A DNA stretch of 64,000 nt from Anastatus disparis (Eukaryota > Arthropoda > Insecta > Hymenoptera > Eupelmidae). This document shows positions 49,407 to 59,934 of the stretch, piece after piece. Positions within the stretch are counted from its first letter, which is position 1. Every line of letters begins with the position of its first letter. The stretch is taken from NCBI GenBank assembly GCA_017163975.1, contig JAFFSR010000004.1:1550001-1614000 (forward strand), written 5' to 3'. A program made the position numbers and the translations under genes. Under the pieces are notes generated by a model. The model did not search any database and was not told the DNA's origin. It saw only the letters and a list, made by a program, of their open reading frames with translations.

Positions 49407-49795
49407 GAACCCGGTTAAAAAGAATCACTTGATTAATCATGAGTTTATTCACGGGATTAATCGCAAAATTTATCGTGAAATTAATTACATGATTTATCAC
49501 GAAAGTTATCACAGAATTAATCATGTGCTTAATCACGTTATTAATCATGTAATATTATCGAGAATTAAATCCCGTAATAAATCCCGTGATTAGTCATGTG
49601 AAAAATCCTGTGATTAATCCCATGATAAAGTTTGTGATTAATCTCATGATAAATCCCAGGATACTTTCAAAGATTTTTTAATAAAAAAAGAAAACTTAAA
49701 TCCCGTGATTAGTCATGTAAGAAATCTCGTGATTAATCCCATGATAAAACTTGTGATTAATCTCGTGATAAATCCCAGGATATTTACAAAGTTTT
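49407..49795. repeat. GATTAATC-based repeat array
   Basis: Dozens of imperfect units related to GTGATTAATC and its complement. Two longer blocks (about 49,575-49,665 and 49,701-49,790, sharing CCGTGATTAGTCATGT and TGTGATTAATCTC) form a direct repeat. The opposing open frames rich in Ile/Asn/His here are a by-product of the repeat, not genes. Confidence 0.8.
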
Positions 49796-49960
49796 TTAAA
49801 TATAAAAAAAAACTTAGTTTTAATCATTATTTATTAAATAATTATATTATAAAATATATTAAAATTAATTCTGTAATAATTAAAGGGAATAATTATTATA
49901 ATTGAATACAACCATACAAATTTTATACTGAAATATAATTTTATTTTAAACATTATTTTA

Positions 49961-50413
49961 TCAGAAATATAAAATTTCTTTAATAACACTGGTATATTTA
50001 AAAGATCTTACTGCGATACTTTGATGAGCAGTAAATTCAATATTATTATCGATATCTACCAGAAAGTAAATAATCTTTATAAATTGTCCATTTTTAAGCT
50101 GAGCGAAGTAGTTACATGAATGCTTATTCACTTTTTTTGAAGACATAAACAAACATCCATTCATTATCATTTTTAAAAATACTTTAGTATTCTTAGGTAC
50201 ATTAAATTTATCTATTATGATTGTATTTTGTGGCTTAACAATATGTTGACAATATTCTAATATACTATGAGAACATCCAGGATAAAGGATTTGTTCTAAG
50301 ATTTGTACAGAATGATGAAAATTTGAACGATGGAACATAATTATATTATTCATCATATAAAATTTGTTAGTATTTAAAAATTTTTTTTTAAATGAAAATA
50401 TCGAGTGCAACAA
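49961..50413 (-). CDS. Hypothetical ORF, possibly a transposase-like remnant
   Basis: A 150-codon ATG frame. The C-terminal half (SCNYFAQLKNGQFIKIIYFL, then a region rich in hydrophobic and charged strands) has the texture of the C-terminal part of insect transposon-encoded proteins, but this is only an impression of similarity. It starts 28 bp downstream of the end of the BEN pseudogene on the same strand. No domain call is made. Confidence 0.35.
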   Translation of the reverse strand: MLHSIFSFKKKFLNTNKFYMMNNIIMFHRSNFHHSVQILEQILYPGCSHSILEYCQHIVKPQNTIIIDKFNVPKNTKVFLKMIMNGCLFMSSKKVNKHSCNYFAQLKNGQFIKIIYFLVDIDNNIEFTAHQSIAVRSFKYTSVIKEILYF

Positions 50414-50440
50414 ATAAATGAAAGCATCATGAAGATAGCT

Positions 50441-52689
50441 TTACTGTTGGTCCAGACTAAGTAATTCTCTTTCTCTATTTTGTCGTGCGATCTCTTTCTT
50501 TTTTGTTTGAGATCTCAAATCACGTACTTTTTTTGAAAAAATTGCTGTGCGCTGAGATAGATAAAAGGATCTTCCATGGTCAAATTTTTCTTTTTCATGA
50601 GGAAATCAGTATAGATGCCTGTAAAATATAAAATTATCATTAAATTATTTAATAAAATAAAGCAATATACAAAATATTCTATTATAATATATAAATCTTA
50701 TTTATGAATAATAGCAGAAGATTTGTCTCCACCACTTTAACAGGTGACCTATTTGGTATCGATGACTGTATTTTGGTAACACCTAAGGCTCTATTAGCTA
50801 GATCCCTCCGTGTCCAAATCATTGTTAACAAGTCCCTATAAAAGATTGAAGGCTTCTATTTTTGGATGAGAATCCAAATTGATTGGCTAACATATTTTCC
50901 TGCTCCAAGATTTATCTATAAATATGATTTTATAATATTATTAGTATTATTTATAATATTATTAGTATTATTTATAATATTAATATTATTATTTTTTATA
51001 TTACTTCAAAAGACAACTTGTGAAAATATTTTATAGTAATAATAATACATACTTTATCATTGGACTTCTCATATCGCCTTTGACGATCGGCATGACCTGG
51101 TCCATTACTACCGTAATACTTTTCAACTTTTTTAATTAAATGATGCACCTAGTGTGATTTGGGTTTAAAATTAGCGTAGCATGGATCAGGTTCTTCGCCC
51201 TCACTGGCGTCATTTAATTGATTATGTTGATCTTCATTATAATTTATTCCATCAATCTCAAAAGGAGGCGTTGGCGATCGTCTCGAGAGGGTGGTGAAAA
51301 CTGAAACTGTCTCCGTCCATAATTTTGACTTGGGTTATCAGCTCTGTTTTCATTTTGCATTTCAGCAGAAGTTTGATCTCTGTTTTGATCTTCAACTCTG
51401 TCAAAATTATCATTATTAGATTGTCTCAATGCATGTGCTAATCCTAAAACAGATAAAAAGAAGTTTAGATACTTTAAATGTTTACTTACTGACTTAAGGG
51501 GAATAGATAGTTTATATACTTTAGATACTTTAAATGTTTACTTGCTGACTTAAAATAGACACTACACTTGTATTTATAAATATAACAACACGCATTAGCT
51601 TGTATTATTTCCCATGAGAATTATTCACTTAAATTTTTAAATAAATTCATTCATCATTAGTTTTTAAGAATTTTGAATTTTTAATACAATATCGAAAAAT
51701 TTTAATATATAATATTAAAATCCAAAATTCTTAAAAACTAATAGATGAATTTATTTAAAAATTTAACTGAATGATCTTTATGATAAATAACACAAGTTAA
51801 TGCATTTCTTTTCTGAAAATAGACCAATGAAATTGGAAAATAGACAATATTTATGAATACAGGTGTAGCGTCCGTTTTGCATCTCTTTAATGCGAATTGT
51901 AACTGAATTATTGCCTTCATTTTGGTTATCATTATTTGTATCATTCTGAAGAGATGGCGTTGACGATTGTCTTCGAGAGGATGATGTAAGCTTAAGCTGA
52001 TTCTGTCTGCTGTTTTCAGCTGGATTTATAGTTTCATGTTCATTTTCCGTTGGAACGTCATTATGATCTCTGTCTCCATCTAGACAAAAATAAAAAAATT
52101 CTTTCAAGTTCTTACCGAATTAAAATTTTTTTGAATGTTACATTATTAAATTAATAAGTGTAAGAATTACTTGCTAAATTTACCACATTAATGTTTTTAA
52201 TGATAATTTAATGTTTTTTAAAAATATACCTGTATGCTCTTTCATTATTTTTAGTTGTTCAGTCACAGCATTGAGGGAATTTTCCTTCTCTTTTAATGCA
52301 GCCTTTGATTTCTGATTTTCTTCTATTACTTAAGATTGAGATGATATATTTGTAATAGTAGACTCATTCGAATCTTAATCTACGAAAAGATTTTTAATGT
52401 CAATGTCATTCTGTATTTCTTTTAGTACAGACCTACTCCGTTTTTTTAACACGTTGTCCCACTTCTTTTTCGACTTAGTTTGTAAACAATATTTATATTT
52501 GATAATATAACGATCTCAATTTTTGATCAACATTCTAATATGGTGGACACAAATAGGAAATATTATTAGTTGTAAAATACTTACGTTAGGCTTTAACTTC
52601 TTAGAAACTCCTTTAAAATCACCTAAATCTTTAATTATTTTTGGAATAATTTGTCTCTTTTGAGAATCTCGTTTTTGTGGCTGCATCAT
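50441..52689 (-). pseudogene. Decayed BEN-domain gene (multi-exon)
   Basis: Minus-strand exons with matching splice phases. Exon 1 is 52,585-52,689 (from ATG, MMQPQKRDSQKRQ). Exon 2 is 52,230-52,473, basic then coiled-coil-like, with two in-frame stops. Exon 3 is about 51,860-52,079 (DGDRDHNDVPTENEHE). Exon 4 is about 51,054-51,440, with a frameshift and a stop. Exon 5, about 50,700-50,923, carries the BEN domain (LGAGKYVSQSIWI, RDLLTMIWTRRDLANRALG, PVKVVETNLL) with one stop. The last exon, 50,441 to about 50,630, ends in a basic helix (FSKKVRDLRSQTKKK) and has one stop. BEN domains bind DNA or chromatin proteins (family knowledge). Exons 3 and 4 resemble each other (R-Q/S-S-T-P). At least five disabling changes make it non-functional. 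The gypsy element starts 6 bp from its ATG. Confidence 0.75.
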
Positions 52690-52694
52690 TATAG

Positions 52695-53970
52695 TGTTAT
52701 GGACCCAGTCTGGACCTAGGAATAAAATAATATAGATGAGAAACTCGCCATCTATTCTCGTTAAACCCCTATAAAGTAATAATTAGCGATAGGAAATATT
52801 ATAAGTAAAATTTAAATAATAAATAAATAATAATAATAACTAATAAATAGGAACGAATAATAGAATTTGATAAGAATCGATAAAGATAATAATAAATAAT
52901 AACTGAATAATTAAAATAAATAATTATTAATAATATATACATAGTAATAGTAATAAAAATGAGGCAAGTAATAATAATATTGCTATAATTTAATAATAAT
53001 AATAAACGATAAGGGGAACAATGAATAATAATAATGACAAAATTGATTATTAACTATTAATAATAAATGGATGATATTATAAAATAATGTAAATAAGTAG
53101 CGATAATACCAATGATAGAAATGGTAACAACAAGCAAATAGATTATTAATTATAATAAGGTTAATAATTAATTGCAGGATAATGGTCGCGGATAATAATA
53201 TTTTATGGCAATAAATAAATCTGCCGACAATAATAATTAATAATAATTATAAATAATACTCGCTCAAAGAATTGCATAAGGACATGATGACGCAATCTGT
53301 TCTGGGACATAGTGTTACAATCTGTTCCAGGAATGATGACGCAATAGGGTGACGCAACAACCGTCGAAACAAGCGAACATCAAGGACAAAAGAGAGAGAG
53401 AGAGAAAGAGAGAGCAAGCAAACAAGCAATTGATAATCAAGGTCAAGACCAACGGTCGTTAGCAACCGTTAAACAACCGACGGTCGGGTACCGAGGGCGT
53501 TACGACAATTCCAGCCAATCATCAACAAGGTCATACGACGCCATAATTAAAGCACTAAACAATAGCGTACAAGGCCCCGCAACGCCATGAGTGCAACCAG
53601 CCAATGAGGAAACACCGACAATTAGTGGAGAAGGACCCGGGCCAGTATATAAGGGGCCACTTGAAAGGCCCTTGCTCTCAATAGTCAGATCAGCACCTAG
53701 CCAGCATCATTTTCTCAGTCCAGTCTGATTATTAACAAGTCCTATTCTATCATTAAATCAAGTCTTAATTAACAAAGTCTTATTTAAATAAAACATTAAT
53801 TCATTAAAAGTATAAAACGTCTTTTAAATTATTTAAACTCCTTGAGTTTCCACTCTTTATTGGACTAACGACCCCACGGTTACGTCACGCCATCTGCTGA
53901 TCTTCAATTACAACAAAGAAAGACCATCTATAACATCTACGACCCGAGGTTTAAGGGTCGGGTCATAACA
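52695..53970 (+). repeat. 5' LTR of the gypsy element
   Basis: 1,276 bp starting TGTTATGGACC and ending GGTCATAACA (inverted TGTTATG/CATAACA). The U3 is rich in ATAATAATA repeats and has a GA-rich run at about 53,393-53,413. A TATA-like TATATAAGGGGCC lies at about 53,646, followed by a likely R/U5. Its last part resembles the LTR at 34.0-39.1 kb. Confidence 0.88.
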
Positions 53971-53973
53971 TTT

Positions 53974-53991
53974 TGGTGACAGCGGTGGGAT
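53974..53991 (+). promoter_or_regulatory. Primer binding site, tRNA-Leu type
   Basis: TGGTGACAGCGGTGGGAT, three bases after the LTR. It is complementary to the 3' end of a tRNA-Leu (…CCCACCGCTGCCACCA type) with one mismatch by my comparison. The tRNA assignment is from memory. Confidence 0.65.
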
Positions 53992-54419
53992 AGTCCGAAG
54001 GAGTTCTGGATATTCCAAAGAGTTTTATCACCATCACCAGGAAGCAGTGCCTTGCCCAGGGTTTTTGAATGGTGGTTTCCCTTGGGATACCAGGCGAATG
54101 CCAAGGCATCAGTTGGAGTGAGGCCACCGTCTACAACACCTGAATAACATCATCCTCAACCAACTGCCACCCTGATGAAAGGAGGAATATCAATATTAAG
54201 GAGACAACGATTGGCTATTCAACGGAAGCGCCGCATTTCAAAGAGACATCGCCCATACTGCTTGAGGTCCAGGAGACATCTAAGATCTGGAGGCTGCCTG
54301 CAGAGTATCATTAAAGCTAAGTACCTGAGCGAGTGCGCGTAAGAAGACATATTGACTATAAAATAAAATAAGGTTATTCATTGTAAATTTCGAGTTTTGA
54401 GATAAATAAACAATTTAAA

Positions 54420-55740
54420 ATGTCTGAGAACGTTGGAAATTCTGATAAAGTCTTAAATTCGTTCCGTGGTTTGACGCGAGAAACAGCTCTTGATTTAACA
54501 TCACCTAGGAGTAGTATCATCATTGCTAATAATAGTCAAGGTATTAATCGCTTAACCCTTTCAGTCATGCAATTCAATTCACTTTTTTCGTATGTATTTA
54601 TTTATAATAATAATTAATAGTTATAAATTTATAAAATATCATCAGCATTATAAATAGTAAGGCTATGTGTATCTGAAAATACAAAAAATCCAAGAATCAA
54701 GCATGATATTGCAAAAATATTGAGGTAAAAATAAGAAAATTAGGTAGCCGATATATCGGCTCCTGTGACTGTAAGGGTTAAGCAATGATATAGAGAAATT
54801 AATAATGCTAATAGTACAGATCATAGCCTTGACGTTTCAATTGGCAATGGTGATACAAGTAATAGTAATCATTTGAGTCATAATAATTTAATTAACAATA
54901 ATAATAAAAATATAGTTAACGGCATTGTAAATAGTAACTCAAGCGATAATAATAGTATTCATAGCGATAATAATATTTCAAATAGTAATAATAATCGTAG
55001 TAATTTAAGTAATAATACCCCTAATAATTTAAGTCATAATGTTTTAAATATTACAAATAATTTAAGTAATTTAAATAATGACCACCGTTATAGGAAACCG
55101 TCAGAGGTTATCCGCATTTTACCTGAATTTGATGGAAAAAATATTTTTATTAATCACTTTATAAAAAAAGTCAAGGAATCAGAAAATTTTATAAACCCGC
55201 GAGACCGTAACTTCTATATTAAAATCGTTCAATCTAAGGTGATAGGAGACGCTAAATTTTACTTACAGTATAAGACCTTTGATAATCTAGATGCATTGTT
55301 AAGCGAATTAAAATAGGCATTTTCACCTACGCAGAACCTACCCCAAATCCAAAGCGAACTAGCTCGTGGGATACGAAAAGGTAACGGAATATAGGTTGCG
55401 AGTAACCAAAATACTACGAAAAGCATTGGGACTTATCAACGAAAATTACGATATCTCGGTTGCGAAAGGGATGATACAGGGAACCACGGATACTGCGATT
55501 CAATGTTTCATCTTAGGATTAAACGAGAAGTTGTCCCAGCGCATGATAGGACGGAAACCGAGTACCATAGAATCGGCCATCAGTATGGCAATTGAATGCG
55601 AAGCTCACGAAGAACTACGAAGTAAGGTACATAAAATTAATGACATAGAATTCACGTAGGAAATTAGATGGATATGGCCAGATTTCTTGCGACTACTGCA
55701 AGAGGCCTGGCCATATTAAGGAATATTGCTACGCGGCTAA
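54420..55740 (+). pseudogene. Gypsy gag (disrupted)
   Basis: An N-terminal frame from the ATG at 54,420 (MSENVGNSDKVLNSFRGLTR), then an interruption, an Asn-rich linker, and the capsid-like part from about 55,080 (RKPSEVIRILPEFDGKNIF). This continues after a stop at about 55,314 into GYEKVTEYRLRVTKILRKAL and KGMIQGTTDTAIQCFILGL. A frameshift near 55,655 leads to a CCHC knuckle, CDYCKRPGHIKEYC, at about 55,690-55,731. Gag packages the RNA in a particle in the cytoplasm. The Asn-rich repeats may be a later expansion. Confidence 0.8.
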
Positions 55741-55887
55741 AAATCAAAACAATCAAGCTTTAAACTTCCGACGCGGTCATCGCATGGGCACGGTGAGACC
55801 GCGGTTCGTAAAGAAACCAGTGTCGGCTACCGAACAATCATCAACCTCAGCCAAACTGGAATATCAAATTCACCCGAAATAATTTTT

Positions 55888-58233
55888 ATGAGTGATAATC
55901 TAAAGGAAGGAACACGATTTCTAGTAGACACGGGATCAGAATTAAACTTGTTAAAAGTAAATATGCTAAAAGATGGGACGGAAATAAACCGTGACAAACT
56001 ATTTACGCTATCAGGTATTACCTCGGGACGAGTAGATACATCGGCTTGGGTTAACATCGAATTAAGGGGAATAACTTGCAAATTACACATAGTACCCGAA
56101 GATTTTCCGATAAGATGTAGCGGCATATTAGGGATGGAGTTTTTAACAGCGCAAGATGCGACGTTGTCCTCCCCTGACAATCACATGATTTTGGGACGTG
56201 ACAACGAGCAAACGATTCCTTTCATAACACATAGCACGCTCCACTTGCCTGCGAGAACTAAAACCCTTTGTAAAATCCAAATCGCCAATAAAACTGAAGC
56301 CAGATACGTACCCAAGATCGTTGCCGATCCCGGAATATACACGGGCGAATGTTTAGTTAAGAATAAAAATGGTTACGCGTGTTTGTTTATAACTAATTCT
56401 ACAACTGAAGAAATAAGCTTAACTGTACCTCCAATTAAGATAGAAAGTTTTCATGACACTCCGATACCGGTCTGAAATATAAAAATAAAAGATAAGGAAA
56501 AAGGGGACGCAGGCGAACTGCAGCGAATAGAAAGAATAATAAGTAAATTAAATTTGGAGGAGTCAAACGTAGGAGAAAGAGATAGTATTATTAAGCTAGT
56601 ATCCAAATACCCTCACCAATTTTATATAGACGACGATAAATTAAAGGGGACTTCGATAACAACAAATAAAATTCCCACGGTTGATAATATCCCCGTAAAT
56701 ATTCGACCTTACCGACACCCGCCAAACCTTCCGCAGGAGATAGTACGTCAGGTTGACGAACTGTTAGATAAGGATATTGTAGAGGACTCAAAGTCTCCAT
56801 ATAATTCGCCTTTATGGATCGTACCGAAAAAATCCGACTCCAAAAGAAACAAAGGATGGAGATTAGTCATAGATTACCGTGCATTAAACGAGAAAACAGT
56901 TGCATCCGCGTACCCTCTTCCTAATATAACAGACATATTAGATCAGCTAGGACGTAGTAAATACTTTACGACGCTAGACTTAGCTCATGGATTCTATCAA
57001 GTACGCCTCGACCCGGTAGATGCGGAAAAAACCGCATTTTCTACACCATATCGACACTTACAATATAAAAGAATGGCCATGGGTTTGAAGAGCGCACCAG
57101 CTACGTTTTAATCCCTTATGGACAGGGTCCTCACGGGTCTTCAAGGAATTGAACTCTTTATTTATATGGACGACACTGTCGTTTACGCGGCATCCTTAAA
57201 ACAACATAATAAAAAAATTGAAAAATTATTCGGTAGATTAAATACAGCTGGCTTAACCCTTCAACCTGACAAATGCTTATTCTTGCGAAAAGAAGTAGGA
57301 TACTTAGGACACATTATTTCTCAGGATGGAGTGAAACCAGACCCGAATAAGACAAAAGCTGTATCGTGTTTTCCTCAACCTAAATCCGCTAAAAATATCA
57401 AGCAATTTTTAGGATTGACTGGGTATTACCGTAGATTCATTCCGAATTTTTCAAAAATCGCTAAACCCTTTACAAAACTATTAAAGAAAGGAACTCCGTT
57501 TTTATGGGGGGAATGTCAGGAAAATGCTTTCTCAACCTTAAAAAATATTTTAGTAATCGTACCACTATTGCGGTACCCGGATTTTAACTTACCGTTTGTA
57601 GTTACCACTGACGCCTCGGATTACGCATTAGGAGCCGTGTTAAGTCAAGGGCCCATCGGACGGGATTTGCCGGTTGCCTATGTCTCAAGGACGCTAACTA
57701 ATACAGAATTAAATTATAGTACGACGGAGAAAGAGTTATTGGCTGTAATATATGCCGTGATGCAATTTAGACCTTATCTTTATGGCAGAAGGTTCACCCT
57801 GGTAACAGATCATCGATCCCTGTTATGGGTACATAATATCAAGGATCCCACATTGCGTTTGGTGAGGTGGAAGATTAAGCTTAGAGAATACGAGTATGAT
57901 GTTAAGCACAAAGCAGGAAAAATTAACATGATTGCGGATGCGTTATCATGAAATCCGGTGGAAATCTACACCATTGACTCTATTACACTATTCACCAACG
58001 ATCCCGAGATAGACATAGGAAAGATTTTTCTGGTCTCTACACAACACGACACCAACAATCACAACACTGACGCTGATCATATACATAACACTACCGATCA
58101 CATATTGCATATTCCGAATGATAAATTCAGTACCGGTGGCTCTGAGATTTAATTTCTTGGAGGGACCACGTCTGGAGGGCGCAGTGCCCAGGTTATAAAA
58201 GATAAGTTTAGTACCGGTGGCTCTGAGATTTAA
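55888..58233 (+). pseudogene. Gypsy pol: protease, RT, RNase H (stops in frame)
   Basis: One reading frame carries everything. The protease has FLVDTGSELNLL near 55,918. The RT runs from about 56,680 (KDIVEDSKSPYNSPLWIVPK; WRLVIDYRALNEKTV; FTTLDLAHGFYQVRL; FIYMDD). RNase H has VTTDASDYALGAVLSQG, TEKELLAVIYAV, VTDHRSLLW and a terminal NMIADALS. In-frame stops occur at 56,473 (TGA), 57,109 (TAA, right after APATF where Gln is expected), 57,949 (TGA, where Arg of DALSR is expected), 58,150 and 58,231 (both TAA in the same repeated context). Beyond RNase H the frame continues as a Thr/His/Asp-rich tether. No integrase was seen. Confidence 0.9.
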
Positions 58234-58275
58234 TTCCTCGAAGAAACCATGTCTAGAGGGCTTTACGCTCGGGAT
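58125..58275 (+). repeat. Two-copy direct repeat in the gypsy tether
   Basis: GTACCGGTGGCTCTGAGATT and following bases occur twice, about 81 bp apart, in the same reading frame as pol. Each copy ends in TAA after GAGATT. Confidence 0.85.
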
Positions 58276-58494
58276 CCGACTACCGGCAATCTCAAAAACG
58301 TGTCTTGTACAGTTTTGTCTGACAGCCATGGGAAGACGTTCCCTGAATCGGTCGTGTCGGACATAGGGCTTTGTTCGAGTGCTGGGGTTGTGGCGGGTGG
58401 TCGGATGGAAGTAAGTGAGGAGGTAGATCCCTCGAAAATTTCGGAAGTAAGTGAGGAGATAGGTTACTCTAAATTGTTAAATTTAGAGATCCGT

Positions 58495-58674
58495 CAAAGC
58501 TTAGAGACATGTGAAAGAAATGTAAAGGTACGTACACTTCTATTTTTTTAAGACTTCCACATAAAAAGCTTATAGACACGTCAAAACGTTAAAGATACGT
58601 GAAAATTTATAGCCACGTACTAGCTTATAGACATTGTAGATACATAAATCTTACGTAAGAGCGTTTAGACGTTA
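58495..58674 (-). repeat. ACGTGTCTATAAGC repeat units, inverted relative to the window end
   Basis: On the minus strand, units such as ACGTGTCTATAAGCTTTTTA and ACATGTCTCTAAGCTTTG resemble the plus-strand array at 63,180-63,790. Confidence 0.65.
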
Positions 58675-58841
58675 CACACCCTTCAAAGTACCAATTTTGT
58701 TTCCGAACTGGTGATGTGAATTAAAATTTAAAAATCTACCAGACCAAGTTGGCTTTCTATACCAATTTAGTTTAACTTTATTATTACTGTCTCTAATTAC
58801 TTTAATATCCAAAAAACTCAACTGATTATCTGACTCTATTT
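58675..58841 (-). mobile_element. Inverted fragment of the Penelope-like element
   Basis: 167 bp that read as the reverse complement of 61,399-61,565 (positions sum to 120,240), part of the RT coding region. Both ends are abrupt: the left one meets the ACGTGTCT-type repeat, the right one meets 18S rDNA. Confidence 0.93.
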
Positions 58842-59311
58842 AGTGGGTAATTTGCGCGCCTGCTGCCTTCCTTGGATGTAGTAGCCGTTTCTCAGGCTCC
58901 CTCTCCGGAATCGAACCCTGATTCCCCGTTACCCGTTACAACCATGGTAGGCGCAGAACCTACCATCGACAGTTGATAAGGCAGACATTTGAAAGATGCG
59001 TCGCCGGTGCGAGACCGTGCGATCAGCACAAAGTTATTCAGAGTCACCGAGGTAAACGGTGGACGAGCGAACCCGCCACCGATTGGTTTTGATCTAATAA
59101 AAGCGTTCCTTCCATCTCCGGTCAGAACTCTGTTTTGCATATATTAGCTCTACAATTACCACAGTTATCCAAGTAAACGTGGGTACGATCTAAGGAACCA
59201 TAACTGATTTAATGAGCCATTTGCGGTTTCACCTTAATTCGGCATGCACTGAGACATGCATGGCTTAATCTTTGAGACAAGCATATGACTACTGGCAGGA
59301 TCAACCAGGGA
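58842..59311 (-). rRNA. Partial 18S rRNA gene, 5' 470 nt
   Basis: On the minus strand, the 18S 5' end (CCTGGTTGATCCTGCCAGTA) starts at about 59,311. It runs through GGTTCGATTCCGGAGAGGGA and CAGCAGGCGCGCAAATTACC to CCCACT at 58,842. There it breaks off within the segment that normally continues CCCGG, at the junction with the Penelope fragment. The sequence looks well conserved and arthropod-like. The remaining 18S is absent, so this is an orphan piece and not a working rRNA gene. Confidence 0.95.
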
Positions 59312-59934
59312 GCTTCGTCGTTACAACGCAAACAAACAAAGGCTATTTGCGCGCACGAGAGCTCGACTCTCAATTTAAGAGGCAAGACCCACACGTCCGC
59401 GCGAACGTGCCTTTAACGCCGATGACATCGCTTTAATAAAGCGAGCATCAGCGACACGCTTCGCTTGAAACGAGAGATCTCGCTTTGAGAGCACACGCGA
59501 GGTTATGAATAACCTCGACGGGGCAATTTTACCGTTCGAAATTATCGCGCTCAAGAGAAAAAAAACTCGTGAGACGCGAGGCGCGCTGCGCTCCGCATGC
59601 CCTCGCATACCAGATGCGACGGAGCGTTCAACGCGTTCATTAACGTTCAAGTTCAAGCAGTCTCTCTTTAAATATTGTATTAAAGAGCGACACCCGACGT
59701 TAGACAATGACATTGTCAAGTCGGAGCGGTAAGTGAACTATAAAAGTTCGACGTTCGATTTTATTTGCAATGCTGCCGTTAAGACAACTTTATTATTCTC
59801 GCTCGGAATGGAGTCAGTCGATGCTCGGTAATCGTCCGGGAGCCCGTTCAACAGGCTCCAGCGGACGATAAAGAACGCCTAGGGCGCGCACCGCATAATG
59901 GGCCATTCGGTCATAGACGCCGACCCGCGGTAAT
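59312..59934 (-). other. 5' external transcribed spacer of rDNA
   Basis: GC-richer than all its surroundings and directly upstream of the 18S 5' end. It has no coding character, although opposing open frames run through it. It ends abruptly at the start of the plus-strand Penelope-like element (GACCCGCGGTAATGCTGTGG region). Identified as ETS by position only. Confidence 0.75.

Larger units (their letters stand above)
52695..58560 (+). mobile_element. Ty3/gypsy-type LTR retrotransposon, 3'-truncated
   Basis: 5' LTR, tRNA-Leu-type primer site, gag with zinc knuckle, aspartic protease, RT and RNase H are all present in order on the plus strand. After RNase H comes a tether-like region with a duplicated motif. 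Neither an integrase (HHCC, DDE) nor a 3' LTR was found before the next element, so the copy is truncated or interrupted there. The coding region holds one or more frameshifts and several stops. It is a dead copy. Confidence 0.9.

Noticed and set aside
49342..49905. Opposing Ile/Asn-rich open frames
   Set aside because: They are produced by the GATTAATC repeat array and are equally open on both strands.
59375..59732. Open frames of 75-114 codons in the 59.4-59.7 kb region
   Set aside because: They lie in the rDNA external transcribed spacer, whose higher GC content lengthens chance frames.
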